DNA of 64,000 bases from Aphrocallistes beatrix (taxonomy: Eukaryota; Porifera; Hexactinellida; Sceptrulophora; Aphrocallistidae), in contig OY725494.1 in the NCBI GenBank assembly GCA_963281255.1, positions 4,353,934 through 4,417,933 of the forward strand, in the 5' to 3' direction. The position numbers and the translations under genes were made by a program. Under the pieces are notes generated by a model. It saw only the letters and a program-made list of their open reading frames with translations. It was not told the origin of the DNA and searched no databases. Positions 43,986-55,019 of the stretch are shown here, in pieces. How positions within the stretch are numbered: the stretch's first letter is position 1; every line of letters starts with the position of its first letter.

Positions 43986-45589
43986 TAATCAGAGTAGAAT
44001 ATCAAGTAGTGTTTCTAATGACTGCACATCATACTTCAACGTACACACGTGTGTATACAAAGCTTAGTGGCATCTACTTTCATCTTCAAAGAGGCACCAT
44101 CGCAGAAATTTTCTATGACCCGCCATTTTTCCCAATCTCTATTATAAAATTATATTGTTTCGGATTTAACCGTTATCAGAAGCTAGTGTGAGGTTTGAGA
44201 TTGTGAAAGAGAGAATTGATATTTTCCATTGATTTGAGTAAACAGCGAATGAGAGTTGGTTTGAAAATTACATCACACAAGTACAAGTATTACTAATCTA
44301 TATTCATAATATCCAGGTAAGAATTTATTCTACAGTATGATAGATATTAGGTTACTTGAGAAGAAATATCCATTCGATATCACAACACCTTTCTGTGTAA
44401 TAATTGTCATTATCAGGAGAAAATGACTAATCAATAATCCTGTTAAAAATATATTAAAGAAGTCTACCTCCACCTTTCTCAATCATTCACCACTCAAATA
44501 TCCTACAAAATCGCCTAGTGTTATACGTAGTCTACCAAGTGAGTATATTCTGGCTCAGTTATTGCTCAAAACTGTGCTAGACTATAACACTTGGTATCTG
44601 CGCTTTAGTGGAACCTCTGCTCTCTACTGCACCATTAAGGTGGAGGCAAAGGAGACTGCATATTTTATGAAATATCCAGTCTCCGAGGCAAAGTAATTTT
44701 TCGTTTGTACTTTTTGTTCATATCCATGTATTATGTTGCACCTAGTATCCTGATTAATACTGTTATTTCCCCTTTTTGAGTAAGAAAAGTTTAGTATAGC
44801 ATTATATCTGTAATTTTTGATTACACATTTGAAAGTATTCGATTGCTCAATACTTTTTTCCCTGCTTCAATGTTTTTGGGAATTTCAAGCCTCCATTTGG
44901 CAAGAAAGTTTGGTGTTCTGAACTTCTAATTGACTGGAATTTATTCTCATTCTTTCAGAATTATAATCAATGATTTTCACATCACATGCTAAGACGAATA
45001 AAATCAAACTTTAGAGATAATAATTATTCATCATCATCAGTAAGTGGTTAAATTCAATATATGTGGCACAAAGTGGCACTTCATGATTTGAAAACGTTGG
45101 GAATGAATATTTGAGTGAAATATTCCACTAGCACTAAATAGGTGTATATTTCGAATTGGAAAATTGTCTCCCTTACTTTTTAAAAGTATTTGCCTTCATG
45201 AATAGATGCATTTAGTACTATTTGCATGTGAAACAATGAAGTATTCAATACTAGTATTTTTGGCCGCATGTTCTACTGTACCTGTTGTTTTTGTTGAAAC
45301 AACAGGTACAGTAGAACATAACACAGTAGAACCGAGACAAATAGACAGCATCATTTTGGTCTAGGTCTAGAGTCTAGACTAATAGGCAGCATCACTTAAT
45401 GTATTGATTTGCTGGACAATAAGTAAAGTAGAACCTCTTACTGATTATGAAAATTACTTATATCGCATCAGGTAGAGTATCTATTACTGCTAGTACATCT
45501 GCTGTATACGAAATCTATGAGTGGCATCTACGTACTTTCAGCTTCAAAGGGACGCCATCTTTGCACTGATATTTGTACACATCATGGTC
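43986..45589. other. Intergenic, no gene seen
   Basis: It contains the second copy of the 42930 segment, and a short palindrome at 45271-45315 (CTACTGTACCTGTTG / CAACAGGTACAGTAG). Confidence 0.35.
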
Positions 45590-47375
45590 TGTCTATTTTT
45601 GTTGTTGGTTTCGTTTCAAAGTTCATATCCATTAACTATGTTTTTCAATTGATTTGTCATTTCCCTCTTATTAGTGGTTTAATACCTATTTCAATATTAT
45701 ACGTACATTTGCTATAAAATATTTCTTAATAATATTGAGACATTGTTAGTATAAAATGGCACATTTCATAGTATTACGTGTACTAAACCTGTTTACTAAT
45801 TCTAGTTTGTGATTGTAAATAGTGTTAAGTAAATTCCGCACAATCTTGTAAAGTACCGATAATTTGAATAATCCCTAATTTTTTTTACATGAAAGTTATA
45901 CAAATCATCTCCGAAAATTTCTTTCCTATATCCTTGAAAATGTCTACACTTCAAACTGATTTAATATTATATTGTACTTGTATGTCTCTTTTTTCTATTT
46001 TTGTTACTAAATTAATACGTGTATTAATTCGTAATAATATTATTTGCTAAAAGGAATTTATAACTAATTAAGGTATTTTTTCTTATTTTAATTGTTTGCA
46101 AATTTGTTACTACATTTTATTACCCACAATTCTACTCTCACATACCAGTCACAGTCATGAAAAGAATGTAATACCACAGTCATGAGGAGAATGTAAAAAA
46201 TCAGAAATATTTGCAGGTGATTAAGTACAGACAGATTTTTCAGCTGGAGCAGAAATACAACAATTTATAATCATCCCAAAATGGTTTAAATGGTTTAGAT
46301 TATTAGTTCTACTAGAAAAGATGCTATCTTAATCTCACAATATCAGACACCTGTTTATAACCTGGTTTAACCTCTGACTATGATCGACGTAAAATATATC
46401 TTTCAGTTGTTCATCAAATTCTTTAGTGCTAGCTAACACTCTTCATTTGTTTTCCATATTTGTCAAAGTCAATACTTATTTCTTTATTCACGGAATTATA
46501 CGTGGTGAATTCATAGTACGCCAAGAACCTGTTCAACCTTTCTTGATTCCTTACTTCGACCTCCCAAAACTTCACATCAATATTCCTTCCTTTTAGAATA
46601 GGTTACTTGAGAAGAAATATTCATTAGACATAGAGCTGTAATATTTGTACACACATAGTCTGTATATTTTTGCTGTGTTGATTTCGTTTCAAAGTTCATA
46701 TCCATTAAGTCAGATTCTCATACAAATTTCGAATCGAATAATTATGACTTACTTTAACATTGATATGCTGTGCTGTTATAGTTCATGCAGTAAACTCTTT
46801 TCGATTGTGTTCTGTTTCAGTTTTTTCTTCTCAGTATTAATTCGTTTATATTTCCGCTCTTTACTCCTCAAACTTATTCCGATCTTCGCCTATGATTTTC
46901 AATTGATTTGTCATTTCCTTCCCTCTTCTCAGTGTCTTAACCCGAGCACGTCCAGGAATGTTGAATTGAAAGTGAAAGTTAATTGAAAGTAAACTGAAAA
47001 TGAAAGTGAAAGCTGGGTCATTTCTATTTATACCTTTGACCCCAAGTAATCCTCGGGTTAATACCTATTTTTATACTTTGATACAAAATGGCACATTTCA
47101 TAGTATTACGTGTACTAGAAGCTGTCCACAAATTGTAGTTTGTGGTTGAAAATAATGTGCGTAAATTCCGGAAACTTTACTTTTAAAGTACCGACAATTT
47201 AAATAACCCCCAAATTTTTGACATGGAAAGTTATACAAATCATTTTCGAGAACTTTTCTAAATCTTCCCTGAAATGTCCACGACTCGAAACTGATTTATA
47301 TTGTATGTTATTTTTCTATTTTTGTTACAAAACTTATCTTAATCTGTAATAATATTACTAGCTAAATGGAATTGA
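45590..47375. repeat. Tandemly duplicated non-coding segment
   Basis: 45590-46080 and 46655-47375 align over most of their length (GTTTCGTTTCAAAGTTCATA, AAAATGGCACATTTCATAGT). Only the second has the 117-bp insertion at 46941. Confidence 0.6.
46941..47057. mobile_element. piggyBac-like MITE at TTAA, with empty paralogous site
   Basis: Ends CCCGAG and CTCGGG, flanked on both sides by TTAA (46937-46940 and 47058-47061). The duplicated segment has a single TTAA at 45679-45682 and no insert. Confidence 0.8.
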
Positions 47376-47597
47376 TCTTATATATTAGAACTCAATGTTT
47401 TTTATTTGTTTGTACAAGTTGATTGAGGAACTGGAAGCGTGAAATTTGGCACACAGGTAGTAAATAATAATGAGTCGACAGGAGAGAAGATCTAAGCGAA
47501 ATTTTCACACCTCGCTGAGATAGGTGACAAATTGTGCTGACCAATGGAGTGTCCACAAGCCGCGCAGCGCATGCAAGCGAAGTGCACTTGTAACTAA
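47376..47597 (+). mobile_element. Helitron-like element, short form
   Basis: It starts TCTTATATATTA after A and ends GCGAAGTGCACTTGTAACTAA before T, with a GC-rich hairpin just inside the 3' end. The TC start, CTAA end and A/T target fit Helitrons. No coding content. Confidence 0.6.
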
Positions 47598-47605
47598 TTA
47601 AGATA

Positions 47606-47773
47606 CAGTAGAACTCGGTTAGTACGTACTCAGGATACAACGTACTTCGGCTTAGTACGTACTCATTTCTCTAAACCAGAATTCATTTATTATACAGATT
47701 CTGTAATATCAACTCGGTTAGTACGTACTTTTTTCCGCTTCCCGGAGGGGTACGTACTAACCGAGTTCTACTG
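47606..47773. mobile_element. Pogo-like MITE
   Basis: CAGTAGAACTCGGTTAGTAC and its near-complement, flanked by TA. Related to 19046-19228. Confidence 0.75.
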
Positions 47774-47775
47774 TA

Positions 47776-48173
47776 TTTCTTTATGATAAGTATCAGCAGG
47801 CATGAAACCAACTTCAAAAGAATTTGAACTAAGTAGGCCATTAAGTAGGCCATGTGCAGACTGGTTGTATACAGTAGAACACATCTGCAGCAACATTCTA
47901 AAGCGCGGTAGTTTATCGAATCTAATGCATCCTCTTGCCAATTTTATCAATTACTATGTAGTTTATTATTAGACATAAAATGTAATTTACCGAAAACAAC
48001 CTACACAAATTAGCTGGATAATTCTGAATACAAAACTACTAGAAAGTCCCTATACATAATACTAAGTACTATGTATTATCTAATACTATTACATGCTCGT
48101 GTGACTCAAGTAGATTAACTTCATAGTCTTAATTTGTATTATTTAGCACTTTTGTAGTTCTAAATTTAAAGTA
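47776..48173. other. Intergenic, no feature seen
   Basis: AT-rich between two MITEs. Confidence 0.35.
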
Positions 48174-48623
48174 CAGTAAAACCTCTCAGATCCGGACAGT
48201 CCCGTCCGAACAGTGTCCGGATCTTAGAATTGTCCGGGATCTCAGAATTTTGTCCAGTATAGCATGCGAAACCGGTAAGTGTACAGTAATGGAAACTTAT
48301 ATGGCAGCGAGTTATATTTCCTTATAAAGCGGCGATTTGTACACTCTTTTGGGGGGATAAGAGTGCTTTTTTCTCTTTGACATTAGGAGAAATCAGCAGA
48401 TAATTGAAAGTTAGCTCTAAATTTCAATGCTCTGAGATCGGGACATTATCCATTTTTACTCTTACATGAACATTAGTGTACCGAATTTTACTTGTTTATG
48501 AATTTTTGTGTCGAACATTTTCATTGGTACAGTAGTAGAAAAAAAAATTAAATTTCGTGGAAAAATATGCCCGGTCTAGGGAGGTGTCCGGATCTAAGAA
48601 ATCGCATCTCGGATGTTCGACTG
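48174..48623. mobile_element. Pogo/Tigger-like element, 450 bp
   Basis: Ends CAGTAAAACCTCTCAGATCC and GCATCTCGGATGTTCGACTG with TA on both sides. No transposase frame. Confidence 0.7.
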
Positions 48624-48813
48624 TATTCTTTTCTAAAAGTCCAATCCTTGAATCCATAAAGATGCAAGATAGATCTACCACAATAAACGTTAGAAATTAG
48701 CTCACAGAACTTGTACACAGTACTTTTTCATATGATAATGACCTGAAAACTATGAAAATACTTAACCTTGAGTGAGAATAATTGAGTTGAAAGATTATTG
48801 TGTCTGTTAGTGA

Positions 48814-49119
48814 TAGAGGTCGCAACGGGCCTGAATAGCAACCAAGCGTATTGCCCGCGTATACCTGGACTATACTGGAAAGTATGTTTCTCAAAATAAC
48901 TATGAATGATGACTGTTAACCGACCAAGAAATAACATTTAAGGTTGGCTTAGTGTTTTTTTCTATTTATAGTCAGATCCCAAACTTGTATGGCTTCCCCG
49001 CCCAAAATGGCGTAAACTGGAAATGACGCAACAAAACACCTCGCAAAGTGCGGGTTTTAATTTAACTAAACTCAAAAACGCAAGGTCGGCCAGACCCGAA
49101 GCCGGGCTTGCGATCTCTA
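48814..49119. mobile_element. hAT element with perfect 8-bp duplication
   Basis: Ends TAGAGGTCGCAACGGGCCTG and CGGGCTTGCGATCTCTA, flanked by GTTAGTGA at 48806-48813 and 49120-49127. Inside, at about 48965-49045, is the interspersed repeat also seen at 39890 and 60950. Confidence 0.85.
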
Positions 49120-49127
49120 GTTAGTGA

Positions 49128-49608
49128 TTACAAGCTATTGACTCCATAGATATCAGTCTGCAGGACACCCTACATTTATAATCCCGCACTGCTAGGAGCA
49201 GGCACCATGCGTCCTCTCCACAACGGGCAAACCTCGTGAATGGAATGAATTTACCATATACGTATGTAATGGTTAAGCACTCTCCGAGAATCGGACATCT
49301 CTCCACAACGGACAAAAGCCATGTCCCCAATGTGTCCGTTATTCGGAGATTCCATTGTATTCACTCACAGGAGCTGCGCTATCGGTCTGTCGATGGAAAT
49401 TTTAGAAAGTATTTCAAATTGAAATATATGTGATTAAGAATTTATTATTATAATTCTTTGTATACAAATGAGTATACATACATAATTATAGGTACATATC
49501 ACTCTATTAAATTACTAAATAATGTACTAATATACTCATAAATTATAGTATATACAGATAATATTCACAAATCATTATTTAGTATTTGTTGTTAGTCATT
49601 GAATGTAT
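49128..49608. other. Intergenic; fragment of the 23877 MITE
   Basis: The block at about 49268-49353 matches the interior and right end of the 23877 MITE (CTCCGAGAATCGGACATCTC). No gene seen. Confidence 0.4.
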
Positions 49609-50037
49609 TCAAATACATTTCTGTAGAATTTCGAATATTTTCGAGACATAATTCTTGTCATCTCTCTTATAGTTTCGTTTGTTGCATAGGCCTATCTCTA
49701 AATCGATACGACCGTAACCTTCTTTTGTGAATGTACATTTGCATATTTTCCTGAATTTCTTTATTTCTTCAGACGGTAACTCGTATACTTTTGCGAAATT
49801 GATTTTCACTTCGCATCCTCCTTCACTAATTTGTTCATAGCTGAACAGTTCTTTTGGATATACATTGGACATAAGCCACAATTGATTTCGGTCTCTAATA
49901 CTCAAAATCGCGTATTTAACTTCTCGAGGCAGCATTTGTTGCTGACAGTACACAGTATCTTTCTTCCTCATTCCTGTATTAGCTGCCGACTCTTTACTCC
50001 GATTCCCCTTGAGATTGCTGTACATTTGTTCGGTCAT
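49609..50037 (-). CDS. Q2: compact relative of the family, no Gln-rich tail
   Basis: The frame is open from 50076; the Met at 50037 (MTEQMYSN) gives 142 residues and is a more likely start. After a basic N-terminus come ILSIRDRNQLWL, GGCEVKINF, ELPSEEIKKFRKI, and RIDLEIGLCNKRNYKRDDKN. These correspond in order to the QDSEL, EIDF and RFQVE-TRR-KNK motifs of Q3 and Q5. No frameshift, no intron. This is the cleanest minus-strand member in the right cluster. Function unknown. Confidence 0.65.
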   Translation of the reverse strand: MTEQMYSNLKGNRSKESAANTGMRKKDTVYCQQQMLPREVKYAILSIRDRNQLWLMSNVYPKELFSYEQISEGGCEVKINFAKVYELPSEEIKKFRKICKCTFTKEGYGRIDLEIGLCNKRNYKRDDKNYVSKIFEILQKCI

Positions 50038-50536
50038 CTTCACTGTATAATGGATATTTTGTGTTATTTGAAACAACTGAATTTGTATATTTATATTATT
50101 TGATTATATTGTCGAAATTCCAACTTTTAATCTGTGTATTCCTATCGCTACTATTACATACGTGTAAGAGCCATATTCTCCTGTACTGTAGACTGACATG
50201 TTGCATAATAGCTAGGCAATACTTGTAATGTAGAGTATGCTTGTACGTGTACGTAGACTTTGAATGGGATATTATATGCTGTAGTTTTTAAAAAATCCGG
50301 CACTGCAATAACAGGCACCGTTTACCCCAGTTAACCAAAGTTTGCTATATTTAGCCCGGCAACCCTTCCCAGTTCTAAAAATAGGTTATGATATCAGTCC
50401 ACAGAATTCATGAGCAAACTCAATAGTCACACTAACAACTGCTTTAAGCTAGATCTAAAAATAACACAGTGCTAATTATATGCAGTGAGTTCATCCTGGC
50501 TAGTTGAACTGGAACCATGGATGGCGTGTTGCTAAG

Positions 50537-51238
50537 CTATAAGTTGAAAGCATTGCAGAACTGGTCGACATCTTTCTTCGTGTATTTGCATCGGCTGCAG
50601 TCGCTCCCGATCTCTTCACACATTCCACAGAGGTGGTTTTTGTGTGCGCCTTTCCTGGCGCCAGGTTCTCTTTCGGAGGCTTTTTTCGCCGGTTTCAGCC
50701 CGACCGGCTTGACAGATCTCCGGCACTTGCTACACTTCTGCCCGAAATTGTCGTAGGCATACTCGCTGTTCCATCTCTTCCCGCACTCGCAAGAGAAGCT
50801 GCCACCACTCCTACTTCCTGGGATTCCGCTGTCCAGCGAAATCATGTTACGAGGCGGGAGTGATTCTTCTAGGCCGAATGATGCCGGAGCTTCCGTCACG
50901 ATTTCCGTCGATGTGTTTTTGCAGACAGGACAATACGTCCAACTTTTAAACCACTCTGTGATGCAGCAGAGACAGAATGAGTGGCAGCATAGAAGATGGC
51001 CTTTCGTGCCACCAATCAATTCCTTGCATATGTGGCACATCAGCTGTCCAGGGGGCGTTTCTGTGAACTCGTCAAAAACTTTTCCGCATGTCGGACACTT
51101 TTTGGAAGCATTTTTTTCAATGCAATTTATGCAAAAATAATGACCGCAGTTGATAAACCGTTTATTGTTAGTTTCAACCGTTGAGTGGCAGTGTTTGCAT
51201 GTGAATGTTGTTTGTGTTTCAGTTGTATGGCTGGCCAT
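50537..51238 (-). CDS. Double-RING protein with ZAR1/RTP-like 3CxxC zinc finger
   Basis: 233 residues, no intron. RING 1: C14, C17, C31, H33, C36, C39, C48, C51. RING 2: C68, C71, C84, H86, C89, C92, C103, C106. The C-terminal 3CxxC-type finger has C150, C152, W156, C169, C172, then C204, C207, C214 and C217 (LCGMCEE motif). This last part resembles the C-terminal finger of ZAR1 and RTP proteins. RING domains usually recruit E2 enzymes for ubiquitin transfer; ZAR1-type fingers bind mRNA 3' ends in oocytes. The combination suggests an RNA-directed E3 ligase, but this is inference. A TATA-like box lies about 85 bases upstream. Its neighbours Q2 and Q3 are on the same strand but have their own promoters. 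Confidence 0.8.
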   Translation of the reverse strand: MASHTTETQTTFTCKHCHSTVETNNKRFINCGHYFCINCIEKNASKKCPTCGKVFDEFTETPPGQLMCHICKELIGGTKGHLLCCHSFCLCCITEWFKSWTYCPVCKNTSTEIVTEAPASFGLEESLPPRNMISLDSGIPGSRSGGSFSCECGKRWNSEYAYDNFGQKCSKCRRSVKPVGLKPAKKASEREPGARKGAHKNHLCGMCEEIGSDCSRCKYTKKDVDQFCNAFNL

Positions 51239-51322
51239 CTACTGTGTTTTGTGTTTGCGATTGATGACTTGTAATGTGTGAGAAATAGAAGTTATAGTTC
51301 GGAATATGTTACTTTGCACTAT

Positions 51323-51330
51323 ATTTTATA
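51323..51330 (-). promoter_or_regulatory. TATA-like box of the RING gene
   Basis: TATAAAAT on the minus strand, about 85 bases before the ATG. Confidence 0.4.
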
Positions 51331-51647
51331 CTACTGTCTTAATGTGTGTTAGACTTAGAGTGCACTAACAATGCACTAACAATGTTCTATTTTAGTATTT
51401 GTATTTGCTCATTATAATTTATAAGCATTCCGCACAGTCTTATTGAAGCACTTCTATTTATAGTCGGGAGTACCGGGGATCATTAGCTATTTTGACGCGT
51501 CAATGTATTTGCATTGTTTTGTCCCGTAAATATTACTCGTCACTTTCATAACAGAAATATGTAAAATATGTCAGGTTTTGATTGGTTGATTAATAAATTA
51601 TTAAATACACAAACAAACATACAGTACTGGTATATTGTATGGCTTAA

Positions 51648-52948
51648 TTATGCGAGTAAATAGTACAGGCATTTACTTTGCTTATGGTTCCAACTTTTTG
51701 GATGGGTTATGTTGAGTTTGATACGGGGATTGTTGAAGAATCTGATGTTGATTTTGAGATGGGAATTGTTGATATAGATGGATGACTTTAGAGATGGGTT
51801 CTGTTGATGAAGAGATGAGTGTTGGTAATGAAGGTACGAGTGGGATTGATTTTTTATTGTTAACATTGGTCGATGTATCGATTGACTGTACTGGTATGGT
51901 ATTGTTAATCATGGTTGGCGGTTTGTTGATAGTTCTGAGGAATTTGCTCAGAGTTGTATAGGTTGATTTGCTTTTTGTTGGATATGTTGGGTTTGGAATG
52001 AGGGTCGAGGATCTTGTAAAATGTGGTATTGGTTTAGAGACTGGTATTGATGCTCAGGGTACGGGAAACTTTCATAATAATCTGGCCATTGGATTTGTTG
52101 TTGGTGATGCTGTAATTCATTGTTTTTAGATTCAGTCACATGTACCACGCTACTAGACATATACGGTATTTTTGATATAGATAGGTGGCGTTGATTTAGG
52201 AATGAGTATTGTTGATAGAGGCACGAATGGAATTGATTTAGGGGTGAATGTTGTTGATAAAGGTGTAGGCATTGTTGATTTTGGGGCAGATAATATTGAT
52301 TTTGTTGATTGAACTGGAGCAGATGTTGCTGAGATTGTTGGTGATGATCTGGTAATCCATTGTTAGAATACAATTGAGTATTATTGCTCACCGCAAAGCT
52401 ATCCATTCCAGCTAATCCTGTTATACTCTGAGTCTGATCGTCCAACTTTGTTACTCTACACATCTCACCAGTTGACATAGCATCTCTAACGTTCAGTACT
52501 GAATCAGATGTAGCTAATGACTGAGTCATACCCTGAATGGAAGTATTTTTATTTTTTAGTTTATTATTTTTCTTATATTTATTCTTGTTTCTTCGGGTGA
52601 TTTCTACCTGAAAGCGAGAAAGATCTTTTTCTTCAACTGCTTCTTTCAATCCGTTTCTGAAAGTTGGAATAAACTTGTTTATTTGTTTAAAATCTATTTC
52701 GACATCTACACTCGCACTATTATTTTTCCCAGAGAATTCACATTTTAGAGCGAGAGGAAAATCTTCCCTTAACTTTACCAATTTATTTTTATCTTTTATG
52801 ATAAATTTTCCTTTTTTACGTTAGGCTGGTATTGTATCCTTTCCATTCCTTCTAGGTATTCTTTTCGTTTTCTTTTTAGGCTTTTTATCGTTGTATTTCC
52901 ATTATTCCTCGTGTGCGCTTTAACTACTATTGGATTATGTTCACTCAT
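51648..52948 (-). pseudogene. Q3: Gln-rich family member with frameshifts
   Basis: Starts at the ATG 52948-52946 (MSEHNPIVVKAH). The N-terminus is basic (SLKRKRKEYLEGME), then QPNVKK. A run of six A's (52812-52817) where Q5 has seven breaks the frame. The next frame carries the head domain (KLREDFPLALKCEFSG, VDVEIDF, RFQVEITRRNKNKYKKNN) and a long Gln/His/Tyr-rich tail to the stop at 51948. In Q4 and Q5 the tail continues as EQIPQNYQQT; here that segment sits in another frame, and Gln-rich sequence continues in shifted frames to 51648. So there are at least two indels. It may be a decaying copy, or the sequence may have homopolymer errors. A TATA box stands about 70 bases upstream. Confidence 0.6.
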
Positions 52949-53014
52949 GTTGCGACTTGCTTCAAGTGTATTTTGAAAGTATTTTGAATTTAGAATTGTT
53001 TCACATTTTCTCAG

Positions 53015-53022
53015 CTTTTATA
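53015..53022 (-). promoter_or_regulatory. TATA box of Q3
   Basis: TATAAAAG on the minus strand, about 70 bases before the ATG. Confidence 0.5.
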
Positions 53023-53696
53023 AACACATTTTGCATTTATTCCAGTTACAAGTTTACAGATTATTAATTTACGGATTTTGTATCCACCGAAATGGCTCAT
53101 TTTTTCAAATAAGGTAAATAAAGGTCAGGAGCTGGAAATTACCATACTACCAACATGTTGCTCTAAATGTTTCTATGTAGTGCTTAATTAATGGACTATT
53201 ATTTGCAAGTTTTCAATATTTGATGTAATAGCATACTATTCATATTTAAATTATGTGTAAGGAAATTACTGGAAGGTGAATTATAAACTCATCAATAATA
53301 TTACTCAGGATTACATTACCTATGTCTGTAAAATACAGCTAATTTCATGAAAGAATATCCATAATGTCCACAGATTTGTATAGATGAGAATATATGTATT
53401 TTCATAAGTTCACTTTTAGATTTTTTAGATTTTCATTTTATACGTACGTATTAGCTGTTTCTTTTAATTGAAACTCAATATTGATATTAAGATTTTCAAT
53501 GAAACTTTACATAATGAAATTTTTTGTAATTTGATTCTTTAAAACTTTCATTGAATCTCTATTATTATTCAAAGTTATGTAAAATATTTCTCATTCCCTG
53601 AGTAGTTAGTTTAAATGGTGTCAACCCAGAGGAGATGAAAGTTATTTTTAGTTCAAATCAGATCAGTCCATGACCTGACCTTTTGACAATCTACAA

Positions 53697-53807
53697 CAGT
53701 GATTGTCCTTGGACCCCTTAGTAGTCCACAGAAGATATCAGGGGGTCCACATAATATAGGAAAATTTTTATAGGGGGTCCACATTCCAAAAAGGTTGAAA
53801 ACCGCTG
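53697..53807. mobile_element. hAT MITE, absent from the paralogous segment
   Basis: Ends CAGTGATTGTCC... and ...GTTGAAAACCGCTG, flanked by ATCTACAA and ACCTACAA (one mismatch). The duplicated segment near 55850 has a single ACCAACAA and no insert. Confidence 0.8.
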
Positions 53808-54190
53808 ACCTACAAACTGTCTCCTGGAAGCTCATATCTTTCTATTTTCCTCTAACTAATAATTTCGCAAGATAATAAGTCCTCATTCCCTACTTCCCCT
53901 CTTAGAGGTGTTCTACTGGATTAATATAGTTTCGAATTTGGAGCTTAACTTAATTCAGAATAATTGCTCTAATAGCAAGTTTTGTTAGAAGTTAAGTACA
54001 TTTCAGGTATCCCAGATTTCACACCATCTCTGTATTCATGGGAAATCTCACTATTTTATTATGCAACATATTCTCTAATATTTTCATTTATTCACATTAA
54101 AGTTACATGAAAGTTTAATACATTGAATACAACCAAAGTTTACATTTTTTTATACAATAAAGATGGATGCACTGTAATTAGTCTGTTGTG

Positions 54191-54521
54191 TAGATCCGTG
54201 AGATTCTTATACTGCCTAACCATGGATAGTTTGTAGTGTAGAATTCTGCTATTATCCGTTAGTTTAGTTTCGCTTACTCTAACGATAATCTCGGAATTCT
54301 ACACTGGCACCCGCATTTGTCAGAATCTTGAAGTTGTCATTAGTCAGAATTTCCTTTACTGGCATTTGTCAGAATTTTTATCGAATTCTGAAAACTGATT
54401 CTGACAAATGCCAGGAAAGGAAATTCTGACTAATGACAACTTCAAGATTCTGATAAATGCAGCGCCCCTCTACACTACAAAACCATCCATGGTTATGCAG
54501 TATAAGAATCTCACAGATCTA
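54191..54521. mobile_element. Palindromic MITE (copy 1)
   Basis: Outer inverted repeat of about 50 bases (TAGATCCGTGAGATTCTTAT / ATAAGAATCTCACAGATCTA) and an inner palindrome centred near 54390 (GCATTTGTCAGAAT / ATTCTGACAAATGC). Second copy at 56237. Confidence 0.75.
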
Positions 54522-54663
54522 CCAACAGATCTAACCTCATTTGGTCTGCAATCTTAAAAGCACTTAAGCTAATCGGTGAGAAGAGTAACCATAGCTTTCT
54601 TTCTTTTCACTTTGGTGGTCGATATCTGGTTCCACGAGGTCATCTGGAAATCACCTTGAGACC

Positions 54664-55000
54664 TTAATACGTTGGTATTGGCAACATTGATGGATATATC
54701 GTTTGACTGTACTGGTATAATCCATTTGGTTGTTGGTATTGTTCATCATGGCTGGCGGTTTGTTGATAGTTCTGAGGAATTTGGTCGATTTGTTGGCAAA
54801 ATGGGAAAGAGTTTAGTTGATTTACGTAGGCATTTTGTTGGATATATTTGGTTTGGAAGGAATGTTGTTGATTTTCGAACGAGTATTGTTGTTGATCTTG
54901 GAACAGGTGGTATTGATTTTGGTACTGGTGTTGTTGGTAGCTTAGCTTAAAATATTGATTGTATTTTAATTTAGCACTTTGATTGCATAACTCTTATGTA
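54664..55000 (-). pseudogene. Q4: Gln-rich tail of a family member, head missing
   Basis: The minus-strand frame is open from about 55000 to a TAA at 54664-54666 with no good Met. It reads through repeated Gln/Tyr/Asn motifs (YQQHQYQNQYHLFQDQQQ), then QIDQIPQNYQQTASHDEQYQ, matching the tails of Q3 and Q5. No head domain is found upstream; the sequence becomes AT-rich and then Helitron-like minisatellite. It is a truncated copy, or a 3' exon whose other exons I cannot find. Confidence 0.6.
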
Positions 55001-55019
55001 AACTTATAACTAAAAAATA

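Larger units (their letters stand above)
53450..54680. repeat. Segmental duplicate (copy 1) with Q4 3' end
   Basis: It aligns with 55585-56745, including TCAGATCAGTCCATGACCTG, the MITE and the 3' end of a Q gene. It differs by the hAT insertion at 53697. Confidence 0.75.

Noticed and set aside
46645-46986. 113-residue hydrophobic plus-strand frame
   Set aside because: Falls in a duplicated non-coding segment whose other copy has stops, and runs into the piggyBac-like MITE.
50517-51184. Several plus-strand frames over the RING gene
   Set aside because: Antisense shadows; the zinc-ligand pattern is only on the minus strand.
52812-52817. Programmed -1 frameshift at A AAA AAG in Q3
   Set aside because: The heptamer fits, but there is no clear downstream structure that I could identify, Q5 has seven A's and no need for a shift here, and Q3 has a second indel later; decay or sequencing error is simpler.
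54672-54950. 92-residue plus-strand frame rich in Val/Gly
   Set aside because: It is the antisense of the Gln-rich tail of Q4; the minus strand is the one that matches Q3 and Q5.
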